Of a stretch of DNA of 33,155 nucleotides, positions 15,442 through 22,320 are shown one piece after another (the first letter of the stretch is position 1; each line of letters opens with the position of its first letter). Source of the DNA: JAGQTE01 sp964648005. Its GTDB lineage: Bacteria; Actinomycetota; Acidimicrobiia; Acidimicrobiales; Acidimicrobilacustridaceae. A model generated the notes under the pieces. The model was not told the DNA's origin, did no database searches, and was given only the letters and a program-made list of their open reading frames with translations. The position numbers and the translations under genes are program-made. Where the stretch lies: NCBI GenBank assembly GCA_964648005.1, contig CAZYKR010000010.1, positions 1 to 33,155 on the forward strand, in the 5' to 3' direction.

Positions 15442-15831
15442 TGGAGCTGGGGGGAATCGAACCCCCGTCCGCCAGGTGGTGACCGCTCGCGCTACGACCG
15501 TTCCTGCGACTCCGGTTCACGGCTACCGGCCTGCCAGGTCAGGTGGGCCACGAGGGCCCCGCCGTCAGGTCTTTCCCTGAGGTCAGCGGTCTTTCACGCC
15601 GTCAGCGGTCTCTCCCTGCGGTCCACCGCTGCTTCTGTTGCCGGGCTGCAGCGGTCAGGCCCCGCGTGCCATTGCTGGTCGCGATTTTCGCTCTCGTCTC
15701 CTGAGTGATCAGGCGGCGAGGGCGAACTGCTCATCATTGGCAGTTGTGGTTGTGCCCCCGATTAACGAGTCTGAGGCAACTCGGGTCGCACGAATCGGCT
15801 CCCGGTCCCGTCGTCGAAACCGATCAGCCCC
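15442..15831 (-). ncRNA. ssrA: Transfer-messenger RNA (tmRNA)
   Basis: A 390-nt tmRNA. The 5' GGGGCTG pairs with 3' CAGCTCC to form the acceptor stem. GATCGGTTTCGACGACGGGA follows the 5' end, and the T arm GGGGGTTCGATTCCCCCC precedes the 3' end. CCA is not encoded. The tag frame on the minus strand ends GCC AAT GAT GAG CAG TTC GCC CTC GCC GCC TGA. If the resume codon follows TTAATC (15760-15765), the tag is GGTTTTANDEQFALAA; the ending ALAA is the usual proteolysis signal. tmRNA with SmpB rescues stalled ribosomes, and tagged proteins go to proteases such as ClpP. smpB lies 377 bp away. Confidence 0.95.
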
Positions 15832-15847
15832 TTCGTTGTGGCCCTCC

Positions 15848-15853
15848 ACCATA
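15848..15853 (-). promoter_or_regulatory. Possible tmRNA -10 element TATGGT
   Basis: TATGGT lies on the minus strand 16 nt upstream of the mature tmRNA 5' end, leaving a short precursor for RNase P. No good -35 is visible. Confidence 0.3.
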
Positions 15854-15933
15854 TCGGCCCGACGCCGCACCCCGGACCGGGGATACGCTCCGCCGGTCGC
15901 TCGTCGGTCGACGATCGAGCCAGGAGGGGTGCC

Positions 15934-16146
15934 ATGTCGGTCCAGCTCGCAGCCGTGCTCGCCCAGACGAACGGGGCCAGCTTCAACGTCGGCTACTACG
16001 TCGGTGGGGTGATCGTCGGCGCCATCATCGGCGGCGCCATCGGGTCGACCAAGAACCGCGTCGGCCTGGGTGTGCTGCTGGGCGCCCTACTCGGCTGCAT
16101 CGGCTGGATCATCGTGGCGATCCTGCCCCGCAAGTCGCCGTACTGA
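15934..16146 (+). CDS. Small glycine-zipper membrane protein
   Basis: A 70-aa protein starting at ATG 15934, with AGGAGGGG directly upstream, the strongest ribosome-binding site in the window. After a short polar start come two hydrophobic segments. The first is Gly-rich, YYVGGVIVGAIIGGAIGS, with GxxxG spacing. The second is VGLGVLLGALLGCIGWIIVAIL. A basic turn (TKNR) separates them. It is probably a two-helix inner-membrane hairpin. No family is recognised. It lies between ssrA and smpB on the opposite strand, and nothing in the sequence ties it to trans-translation. Confidence 0.75.
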   Translation: MSVQLAAVLAQTNGASFNVGYYVGGVIVGAIIGGAIGSTKNRVGLGVLLGALLGCIGWIIVAILPRKSPY

Positions 16147-16207
16147 TCGGCGTCAGCCGTCCGCGTGCGGCCGTCAGTAGAAGCACGACGTCGCCCGCCG
16201 GACGGCG

Positions 16208-16717
16208 TCAGTCGGCGGGCTGCCGGCGGGCCCGGGCGATCTCCCGGGCGGCCTCTCGATCAGCCGTGCGTTGAGCGATCGCCTGGCGCTTGTCGATCGT
16301 CTTGCGGCCCCGCGCCAAGCCGAGCTCGAGCTTGGCCCGCCCATCCCGGAAGTACAGCTTGAGCGGGACGATCGTGAGTCGCTCCTGGTCGGCACGGGCC
16401 TGCCAGCGGTCGATCTCGTCGCGATGGGCGAGCAGCTTGCGCTTGCGCTCGGGTTCGAGCGGCCACGAGGCGGCGTGCTCGTAGGGGGCGACGTGCAGGC
16501 CCAGCACCCACAGCTCGCCATCGTCGATGCGGACATAGCTGTCGGCGATCGTGACCTTCGAGGTCCGCAACGACTTCACCTCGGCGCCCTTGAGCACCAT
16601 GCCGGCCTCGAGCGTGTCGAGGATCTCGTAGTCGTGGCGGGCGCGGCGGTTGGACGCCACGACGGTCAACCCGTCGGCGCGCTCGTGCTGCTTTCGTCCT
16701 CCGGCCTTCTTCGACAT
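16208..16717 (-). CDS. smpB: SsrA-binding protein SmpB
   Basis: A 169-aa SmpB. VVASNRRARHDYEILDTLEA, GMVLKGAEVKSLR, SKVTIADSYVRI and HVAPYEHA form the OB-fold that binds the tRNA-like part of tmRNA. PLKLYFRDGRAKLELGLARG and KTIDKRQAIAQR lead into a basic C-terminal tail that enters the decoding centre. The length is normal for the family. The ATG at 16717 lies 9 nt after a TAGCCT box on the same strand, so the leader is very short. It shares this region with the divergent mec gene. ssrA is nearby on the same strand, giving a compact trans-translation locus. Confidence 0.97.
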   Translation of the reverse strand: MSKKAGGRKQHERADGLTVVASNRRARHDYEILDTLEAGMVLKGAEVKSLRTSKVTIADSYVRIDDGELWVLGLHVAPYEHAASWPLEPERKRKLLAHRDEIDRWQARADQERLTIVPLKLYFRDGRAKLELGLARGRKTIDKRQAIAQRTADREAAREIARARRQPAD

Positions 16718-16726
16718 GGCGGAGCG

Positions 16727-16760
16727 AGGCTACCGGCCCGTCGTGGCGGCCCGATAGCCT
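16727..16760. promoter_or_regulatory. Symmetric bidirectional promoter of smpB and mec
   Basis: TAGCCT occurs on the minus strand (16732-16727) for smpB and on the plus strand (16755-16760) for mec, forming an inverted repeat with 22 bp between. They lie 9 and 7 nt from the respective ATGs. Both genes should give leaderless or nearly leaderless mRNAs. Confidence 0.5.
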
Positions 16761-16767
16761 CCCGGCG

Positions 16768-17172
16768 ATGTTGTCGCTGCCGCGCCGTGCGCACGCCGAG
16801 CTGATCGGCCATGCCTACGACGGCATGCCGCTCGAGGCGTGCGGTCTGCTGTCGGGCGATGCTGCCACCGGCGTCGCCGACCGCTTCTACCCGTGTCACA
16901 ACGCCGCGGCGAGCTCGAAGCTCTACACCATCGAGCCCAGGGACCACCTGCGGGCCGACCGCGACGCCGAGGATCGCGGCGTCGAGATCATCGGCGTCGT
17001 GCACAGCCACACCCACACCGACGCCTACCCGTCACCCACCGATGTGGCGCAGGCGCCCGATCCGTCGTGGCACTACGTGATCGTGTCGCTGCGTGACGAG
17101 GCGCCGGTCGTGCGGTCGTACCGCATCGTCGACGGCACCATCGCCGAAGAGCCGATCACCCTGACCGACTGA
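16768..17172 (+). CDS. mec: Mec-like JAMM/M67 metallopeptidase
   Basis: A 134-aa JAB/MPN+ zinc peptidase. PLEACGLL supplies the conserved Glu. VVHSHTHTDAYPSPTD is the full JAMM motif HxH-x7-S-x2-D. In mycobacteria Mec (Rv1334) cuts cysteine from the sulfur-carrier protein CysO after CysM has built it there. Here mec is followed by a cysteine synthase, as in mycobacteria, but the 115-bp gap has no room for cysO. The substrate carrier must be encoded elsewhere or be a different protein. The ATG lies 7 nt after TAGCCT and lacks a ribosome-binding site. Confidence 0.88.
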   Translation: MLSLPRRAHAELIGHAYDGMPLEACGLLSGDAATGVADRFYPCHNAAASSKLYTIEPRDHLRADRDAEDRGVEIIGVVHSHTHTDAYPSPTDVAQAPDPSWHYVIVSLRDEAPVVRSYRIVDGTIAEEPITLTD

Positions 17173-17229
17173 ACATTCGGGGTTGCGCGTCGGGAATGCC
17201 CTGGGCTGTGGCGCTGTTCGGGCCAGCGA

Positions 17230-17235
17230 GTACGA
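17230..17235 (+). promoter_or_regulatory. Possible cysM -10 element TACGAT
   Basis: TACGAT in the mec-cysM gap fits the TANNNT boxes seen elsewhere. It would give a 5' leader of about 45 nt ending at the GGGAGG ribosome-binding site. Confidence 0.35.
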
Positions 17236-17287
17236 TTGTCTACCAGTTCGGTCGGCTTTTGATCGGTCCGGGCTGCTGGGAGGCCCC

Positions 17288-18280
17288 ATGGCCCTCATCC
17301 TCGAACCCGACACCGCGCGAGTCCGCCCCGTGAGCATCTACACCTCGATCCTCGACATGATCGGCAACACGCCGATGCTCGACGTCTCCTCGTTGGGGAC
17401 CAACCCGAACGTCCGGGTGCTGGTCAAGGTCGAAGGCGTGAACCCGGCGGGGTCGATCAAGGACCGCATCGCCCGCCAGATGGTGCTCGAGGCCGAGGCC
17501 GACGGCACCCTCACGCCCGGGCGTACGATCATCGAGCCGTCGTCGGGCAACACGGGCATCGCCCTGGCCATGATCGCCCGCATCAAGGGCTACCCGATCA
17601 AGATCGTCATGCCCGAGAACGTGTCGATCGAGCGCCGGCAGCTGCTCGAGGTCTTCGGTGCCGAGATCATCGTCACGCCGGGCAACGAGGGCTCGAACGG
17701 GGCAGTGAAGGTGGCGCGCCAACTCGCCGACGAGCATCCCGAGTGGGCGTTCCTCTATCAGTACGCCAACGAGGCGAACCCCCGGGCGCACTATGAGACG
17801 ACCGGTCCGGAGATCTGGCGGGACGTCCCCGAGATCAGCCACTTCGTCGCCGGCCTCGGTACGTCGGGCACGTTGCTGGGTGTGGGCACCTACCTCAAGG
17901 AGCGCAACCCCGACGTGCAGGTCCTCGCCATCGAGCCGCCGCTCGGTGAGCTCGTCGAAGGCCTGCGCAACCTCGACGAGGGTTACATCCCGCCGGTGTA
18001 CGAGAAGTGGGGTGGCCCGGAGCTGCTCGACGGCAAGCGCATCGTGCGGCCGCGCGAGTCGATCGAGTGGACCCGCCGCCTCGCCGAGGAGGCCGGCTTC
18101 TTCGCCGGCATCTCGACCGGCGCCGCCGCGGCCGGCGCGTTCCGGGTCGCCGAGAAGCTCGACGCCGGCGTGGTGGTCTTCGTCTCGGCCGACGGCGGGT
18201 GGAAGTACCTGTCGACGGGGGCGTGGACCGACCCCATCGACGACGTCGTCGCCAAGGCCGAGAAGACCATCTACTTCTGA
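17288..18280 (+). CDS. cysM: PLP-dependent cysteine synthase (CysM/CysK family)
   Basis: A 330-aa fold-type II PLP enzyme. SILDMIGNTPMLDV is the typical start. NPAGSIKDRIA carries the PLP lysine (Lys58), PSSGNTGIALAM binds the cofactor, and GLGTSGTLLGVGTYLKE is the phosphate-binding loop. It joins a sulfide donor, or a thiocarboxylated carrier, to an activated serine to make cysteine. Position after mec, and before murI, Rv1339-like, rph and rdgB, matches the mycobacterial cysM locus, so CysM is preferred over CysK. A cystathionine beta-synthase role is not excluded, although no CBS domain is present. GGGAGG lies just before the ATG. Confidence 0.88.
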   Translation: MALILEPDTARVRPVSIYTSILDMIGNTPMLDVSSLGTNPNVRVLVKVEGVNPAGSIKDRIARQMVLEAEADGTLTPGRTIIEPSSGNTGIALAMIARIKGYPIKIVMPENVSIERRQLLEVFGAEIIVTPGNEGSNGAVKVARQLADEHPEWAFLYQYANEANPRAHYETTGPEIWRDVPEISHFVAGLGTSGTLLGVGTYLKERNPDVQVLAIEPPLGELVEGLRNLDEGYIPPVYEKWGGPELLDGKRIVRPRESIEWTRRLAEEAGFFAGISTGAAAAGAFRVAEKLDAGVVVFVSADGGWKYLSTGAWTDPIDDVVAKAEKTIYF

Positions 18281-18308
18281 GCCACGACCCCCACGAAGGC
18301 CACCCTGC

Positions 18309-19292
18309 TCAGCGCCCGGCGGCGACCTCGGCACCGGGCTCGTCGGCCGTGGGCGTGGTGCCGGGGGAGGACGGATCGTCCGGGGCCGGCTCGGGTGCCG
18401 GCGGCGGTGCCGGTGAGGCGTAGATCGTGACGGGGGAGCCCGGCGTGACCTGGGCGAGCTGTTGCTGGTCGGCGACGCTCATGCGCACGCAGCCGTTGGA
18501 GATGCGCGCACCGACCCCGGCGAACGCCCACTCCGAATTGATCGGTCCGTGGATCGCCATGATGGCGTCGGGGAAGCCGTCGTAGCTCTGCAGCGTCTCG
18601 GAGTGACCCGAGGTGACCATGACGAACGGGCCGTACGCCGCGTTCGGCGGGTTCTGGAAGTGGGTGACGAAGAAGTCGCCGACCGCCGTCGGGGTGTAGT
18701 CGGTGCCGATGCCGACGTGGGTGTCGAGCAACAGGACGCCTTCCTTGTAGAGCTGCAGCTTCGCCCGCGTGACGTCGATCTCGATGTGCCACGGCGACAT
18801 GCCCAGCGTGACGTCGCTCTTGCGCACCCAGGCGCTCGAGCTGTTCGGCCGGTACGGGGTGCCGACGCGGATCCACTCGCCGCGCTCCTCGCGCACGGGC
18901 AGCGTCGTCGGGATGTCGTAGTAGGTGTTGGCGACCATCATCGACGGGGCCCCGCCCGGTGCGATGTAGCCCTGCACCGTCCCCTTGGGCACGGCGGTCG
19001 TGGTCCACGCCGCCGGGGGCGGCCGGAAGAACGCGGTCGATGTGGTGGTCGGGAGCACGGTCGTCGTCGGCGCCGCCGTCGACGTGGTGGTCGTCGTCGC
19101 CGGCGGCGCGGCGACCGGCGTGTCGCCGGATCGTCCGATCAGCACCACGGCGGCGATGACCACGGCCACCAGCGCCAGCGCGCCGAGCGCCGGCCACAGG
19201 CGCCGCGGTCGCCGCTCGAACCGTTCGGTCGAGGGCGCGACCGACGCCGAGCCGTCGCTGCGTGCGCCCGTCGGTTCCACGTCGTCGGCCAT
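18309..19292 (-). CDS. L,D-transpeptidase (YkuD domain) with membrane anchor
   Basis: A 327-aa protein. Residues 30-55 contain basic residues and one membrane helix (WPALGALALVAVVIAAVVLI). A Thr/Ser/Pro linker follows, then an SH3-like segment (VANTYYDIPTTLPVREERGEWIRV), then the YkuD catalytic domain. This has HIEIDVTRAKLQLYKEGVLL, GIGTDYTPTAVGDFFV, IMAIHGPIN and ISNGCVRMSVAD, with the catalytic His and Cys. It makes 3-3 crosslinks in peptidoglycan on the outer face of the membrane. The C-terminus is Pro-rich. The ATG at 19292 has GGGGG about 12 nt upstream and a TAGGCT box (19351-19346) further up. The gene is divergent from csoR. Confidence 0.88.
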   Translation of the reverse strand: MADDVEPTGARSDGSASVAPSTERFERRPRRLWPALGALALVAVVIAAVVLIGRSGDTPVAAPPATTTTTSTAAPTTTVLPTTTSTAFFRPPPAAWTTTAVPKGTVQGYIAPGGAPSMMVANTYYDIPTTLPVREERGEWIRVGTPYRPNSSSAWVRKSDVTLGMSPWHIEIDVTRAKLQLYKEGVLLLDTHVGIGTDYTPTAVGDFFVTHFQNPPNAAYGPFVMVTSGHSETLQSYDGFPDAIMAIHGPINSEWAFAGVGARISNGCVRMSVADQQQLAQVTPGSPVTIYASPAPPPAPEPAPDDPSSPGTTPTADEPGAEVAAGR

Positions 19293-19345
19293 GGCTCGCG
19301 CGTCCCCCTGACGGGCGCCGCCCCGACGCGCCGTCGTGGGTGCAC

Positions 19346-19351
19346 AGCCTA
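19346..19351 (-). promoter_or_regulatory. Possible -10 element TAGGCT of the L,D-transpeptidase gene
   Basis: TAGGCT on the minus strand lies 53 nt before the ATG, giving a leader of about 45 nt that includes a G-rich ribosome-binding site. Confidence 0.35.
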
Positions 19352-19393
19352 GGGACCTCGCCCGCCCGCGCGTCGGGGTCGGGGCAGGTCGTG

Positions 19394-19407
19394 TACCCGG
19401 TGGGGTA
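19394..19407. promoter_or_regulatory. Candidate CsoR/CstR operator
   Basis: TACCCGGTGGGGTA is an inverted repeat of TACCC and GGGTA with a 4-bp centre. This is the form of GC-tract operators bound by CsoR-family repressors. It covers the -35 region of the csoR promoter, suiting autorepression. Confidence 0.55.
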
Positions 19408-19422
19408 TCGCGCCTCAGCTGG

Positions 19423-19428
19423 TAGGGT
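19423..19428 (+). promoter_or_regulatory. -10 element TAGGGT of the csoR-like gene
   Basis: TAGGGT lies 6 nt upstream of the ATG with no ribosome-binding site between, so a leaderless transcript is expected. Confidence 0.55.
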
Positions 19429-19434
19429 GCCTGC

Positions 19435-19704
19435 ATGGAGTTCCCCGACGAGGTCACCGAAGACGTCCGCAAACGGCTGCGCCGCATCGCCGGCCAGGTC
19501 GCCGGCATCGAGCGGATGCTCGACGAGGGTCGCGAGTGCCGCGACATCGTCACCCAGGTCTCGGCGGCGACCAAGGCGTTGGAGCAGGTCGGCTTCAAGT
19601 TGGTGTCGGCCGGCCTCGTCTACTGCATCAACGACCCTGAACGGGCCGAGGCCGAGGGCTACCCGCTCGAAGAGGTCGAGAAGATGTTCCTCCGCCTGGC
19701 CTGA
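19435..19704 (+). CDS. CsoR-family regulator lacking the copper His (CstR-like)
   Basis: An 89-aa all-helical repressor of the CsoR/RcnR/CstR family (DUF156). VRKRLRRIAGQVAGIERML is the DNA-binding first helix region, and ECRDIVTQVSAATKALEQVG and LVYCIND hold the sensor residues. Cu(I) CsoR uses Cys-His-Cys (Cys36, His61, Cys65 in M. tuberculosis). The matching positions here are Cys35, Gly60 and Cys64. Loss of the histidine with both cysteines kept is the pattern of the persulfide sensor CstR. That suggests sensing of reactive sulfur rather than copper, which suits the nearby cysteine genes. No rhodanese, sulfide oxidase or copper pump adjoins it, so the regulated genes are unknown. Confidence 0.85.
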   Translation: MEFPDEVTEDVRKRLRRIAGQVAGIERMLDEGRECRDIVTQVSAATKALEQVGFKLVSAGLVYCINDPERAEAEGYPLEEVEKMFLRLA

Positions 19705-19757
19705 CGGCGGCACGACTGCGAGGCTGGTCACCCGCGTTCGACCGCCGGGTCCCCGCC

Positions 19758-20564
19758 ATGCTCCCTCGCCATCCCGCCCTCGCCCCGCTGTGCACCTGCG
19801 TCGCCCTCGCCCTGGCGTCGATGGCCGTGGTCGGTTGTGGTGGCGCCGAGCGCACCAACAGCGCGGCCGCGGCGGTTCCCGCGGGGCTCGCGGGCGGCAC
19901 GGCGCCGGCAGCACAGTCGTCGAGCGTGCCCGCCGGGGGCGACGCCACCAGCACGACGGCGTCGCAGGGAACGTCGGTCCCGTTGCCGACGCAGACCTTC
20001 ACGACGCTCGCCCCCGTCGACCGGCCCCGCATCGCCGTCGTCGGTGACTCGCTGACGCACACCGCCACGCCGGAGTTGCTGTGGCAGCTGCGGTTCGCCG
20101 GCTGGGACGTCGTCACCATCGACGGCACGCTCGGCGCACCGATCGCCGACCGGGTGCCGGTGGTCCAGGAGCTCGTCGCCACCGGCGAGCTCGACGCCAT
20201 CATCTTCGCCCTGGGCTCCAACGATGCCCGCCTCAACATCGACACCGGACGCGACGTGGCCGAGGCGTGGCGCGTCACCCAGTCCGCGGCCTTCACCGCG
20301 CTGGCCGAGGCACAGGTGGTGCCGTGCGTGGTCTGGGTCGGCGTCAACGCCAACGCCCCGACGTGGAAGCTCGACCAGTGGGGCGCGTGGTTCAACGCCT
20401 GGCTGCGCTTCTACACCCACTACGCGGACTGGACGGCGGCGTCGGCCGATCACCCGGAGTACTTCCTTGCCGACCACGTCCACCTCAGCCTCACCGGCAA
20501 CCGGGCCTACGCCGAGCTGATGGTCACCACCGTCGCCGACGCCTGCCTCCCCGCAGCGCCCTGA
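19758..20564 (+). CDS. SGNH/GDSL-hydrolase lipoprotein
   Basis: A 268-aa lipoprotein with lipobox MAVVGCGG, then about 55 Ser/Thr/Ala-rich residues, then an SGNH hydrolase domain. The domain shows RIAVVGDSLTHTA (nucleophile Ser), IIFALGSNDARL (block III Asn) and LADHVHLSLTGNRAYAEL (catalytic Asp/His). Such proteins are esterases acting on acylated glycans or lipids at the cell surface. It could act on the groups added by the OafA-like enzyme, but that is inference. The ATG has no strong ribosome-binding site. It is followed by murI. Confidence 0.82.
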   Translation: MLPRHPALAPLCTCVALALASMAVVGCGGAERTNSAAAAVPAGLAGGTAPAAQSSSVPAGGDATSTTASQGTSVPLPTQTFTTLAPVDRPRIAVVGDSLTHTATPELLWQLRFAGWDVVTIDGTLGAPIADRVPVVQELVATGELDAIIFALGSNDARLNIDTGRDVAEAWRVTQSAAFTALAEAQVVPCVVWVGVNANAPTWKLDQWGAWFNAWLRFYTHYADWTAASADHPEYFLADHVHLSLTGNRAYAELMVTTVADACLPAAP

Positions 20565-20573
20565 GGTGCCCGG

Positions 20574-20579
20574 TACCCT
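20574..20579 (+). promoter_or_regulatory. -10 element TACCCT of murI
   Basis: TACCCT lies 7 nt before the GTG at 20587. It lies inside the alternative 7-codon N-terminal extension, which argues for the downstream start. Confidence 0.45.
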
Positions 20580-20586
20580 CGCCCGG

Positions 20587-21426
20587 GTGGATCCCCGGCC
20601 GATCGGCATGTTCGACAGCGGGTTCGGCGGCCTCACCGTGGCCCGCGCGGTGATCGACCTGCTGCCCGGCGAGAACCTCGTCTACGTCGGCGACACCGGT
20701 CGCTACCCCTACGGCTCCAAGCCGCTCGCCGAGGTGCGCGACCACGCCCGCGAGATCACCTCGTGGCTGGTGGCCGAGCACGACGTCAAGCTCGTGATCG
20801 TGGCGTGCAACACGGCGTCGGCGGCGGCATTGGGCGAGCTGCAGGCCGACGTCGACGTGCCGGTCGTCGGGGTGATCGAGCCCGGTGCGTCGTCGCTCGT
20901 GTCGGCCACCCGCACCGGTCGGATCGGGGTGATCGGCACGGTCGGCACCGTCGGGTCGGGTGCCTACCAGGAGGCCGTCGCCGCCGTCGACGCCACGGTC
21001 GAGCTCACCTGCGCCGCCTGCCCCGGGTTCGTCGAGTTCGTCGAGCGGGGGGACACGACCTCCGACCAGGTCCACGTGCTGGCCGAGCGACTGCTGGCGC
21101 CGCTCGTCGACGCCAAGATCGACGCCTTGCTGCTGGGGTGCACGCACTACCCGTTCCTCGCCCGGACCATCTCGGACGTGCTGGGACCTGACGTCGTCCT
21201 GGTGTCGTCGGCGGACGAGACGGCGTTCAGCGTGCGGGCGATGCTCGACGCCTCCGGCAGCTCGCACGTGGCGCCCCTCAGCGGCACGCCGCGGGGGGCC
21301 ACCCACCGGTGGTTCTCGTCGGGTGACGTCGACTGGTTCCGCGAGCTGGGACGTCGGCTGCTCGGACCCGAGATCGACACGGTCGAGCCGGTGACCTGGC
21401 CCGCATCCGGCGGTGACGATGCCTGA
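20587..21426 (+). CDS. murI: Glutamate racemase
   Basis: A 279-aa MurI, which turns L-glutamate into D-glutamate for peptidoglycan in the cytoplasm. IGMFDSGFGGLTVARA carries the first catalytic acid region, YVGDTGRYPYGSK is the conserved loop, VACNTASAAAL has the first catalytic Cys and LLGCTHYPFL the second. The GTG at 20587 is chosen over the GTG at 20566 because a TACCCT box lies 7 nt before it and conserved sequence starts five residues on. Its end overlaps the Rv1339-like gene, as in mycobacteria (Rv1338-Rv1339). Confidence 0.95.
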   Translation: MDPRPIGMFDSGFGGLTVARAVIDLLPGENLVYVGDTGRYPYGSKPLAEVRDHAREITSWLVAEHDVKLVIVACNTASAAALGELQADVDVPVVGVIEPGASSLVSATRTGRIGVIGTVGTVGSGAYQEAVAAVDATVELTCAACPGFVEFVERGDTTSDQVHVLAERLLAPLVDAKIDALLLGCTHYPFLARTISDVLGPDVVLVSSADETAFSVRAMLDASGSSHVAPLSGTPRGATHRWFSSGDVDWFRELGRRLLGPEIDTVEPVTWPASGGDDA

Positions 21427-22267
21427 GATGACGGTGGGAGCGCTGACGAACGAGCCACCGCCGCCCGGCGTGCTGCGCCTGACGGTCTGCGGCTCGTCCG
21501 GCAGCTACCCCGGCCCGGGCGGGGCCTGCAGCGGCTATCTGGTTCAAGGAGACACGACGGCGGTCGTCGTCGACCTCGGACCGGGCGTGCTGGCGAACCT
21601 GCAACGGCACGTGCCGCTCGCCGCCCTGGACGGGGTCGTGCTCAGCCACGCCCACCCCGATCACTGGGTGGACCTGACCGGGTTGGAGGTGGCCTACACC
21701 TACGACCTCGGTCGCAGCGGGTTCCCGGTGTTCGGCACCGGCGAGACAGCGGCCAAGGCCGAGGTCCTGAGCGGTGAGCTGGCGCCGACCCTCGACTGGC
21801 GCGACCTGGCCGATCGGCAGCGCTTCGTCATCGGCGACCTGGCGTTCGAGACGTCGCGGACCGTGCACTACGTCGAGACGTACGCCCTGCGCGTCACCCT
21901 GGCGGACGCACCCGATGGACCCAGCCTCGCCTACTCCGCCGATACCGGGCCGGGCTGGTCGTTCGCCGCCTTCGACGCGCCGATCGACGTGGCGCTGTGC
22001 GAGGCGACGTTCTGCGCCGACATGGAGCCGGCGGGCATCGCCCACCTGTCGGCACGCCAGGCGGGGACGATGGCGGCCGAGGCCGGGGTCGGCAACGTGG
22101 TGCTGACCCACCTGTTCCCCGGCGTGGCCCACGAGGACGCGGCGGTCGAAGGTGCCGTCGCCTTCGGTCGGCCGGTGCACGTGGCGCGTGACGGCGATGT
22201 GTTCGAGATCGGCGCCGACGGCGCGCTGCGCGTCGTCGGGGTCGAGTCGCCGGGCGCGGCCGGGTAG
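21419..22267 (+). CDS. Metallo-beta-lactamase-fold protein, Rv1339-like
   Basis: A 282-aa MBL-fold enzyme. LSHAHPDHWVDLTGLE is the HxHxDH metal motif, ADTGPGW gives a metal Asp, and VVLTHLFPG gives a later His. The position between murI and rph, with overlap of murI, matches Rv1339. That protein is reported as an atypical class II cyclic-AMP phosphodiesterase, while the wider family includes RNase Z-like enzymes. The ATG at 21419 overlaps the murI stop; GTG 21413 and ATG 21428 are alternatives. The short Pro-rich start is probably disordered. Confidence 0.85.
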   Translation: MPEMTVGALTNEPPPPGVLRLTVCGSSGSYPGPGGACSGYLVQGDTTAVVVDLGPGVLANLQRHVPLAALDGVVLSHAHPDHWVDLTGLEVAYTYDLGRSGFPVFGTGETAAKAEVLSGELAPTLDWRDLADRQRFVIGDLAFETSRTVHYVETYALRVTLADAPDGPSLAYSADTGPGWSFAAFDAPIDVALCEATFCADMEPAGIAHLSARQAGTMAAEAGVGNVVLTHLFPGVAHEDAAVEGAVAFGRPVHVARDGDVFEIGADGALRVVGVESPGAAG

Positions 22268-22320
22268 CGTCGAGCGGTCCTGCCGGTCGGACCTGACCGG
22301 CCCCGCCCCGAGGAGCACAC

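Noticed and set aside
16156..16206. 8-bp inverted repeat GCCGTCCG/CGGACGGC between the small membrane protein and smpB
   Set aside because: The 35-nt spacer and lack of a T-run make it a weak terminator candidate; could be chance in GC-rich DNA.
18271..19914. Minus-strand ORF of 547 codons
   Set aside because: Arg/Gly/His-rich shadow of the L,D-transpeptidase, csoR and SGNH genes; no signal of selection.
20566..20586. Upstream GTG start for murI
   Set aside because: The TACCCT box lies inside the extension and the family starts near the downstream GTG.
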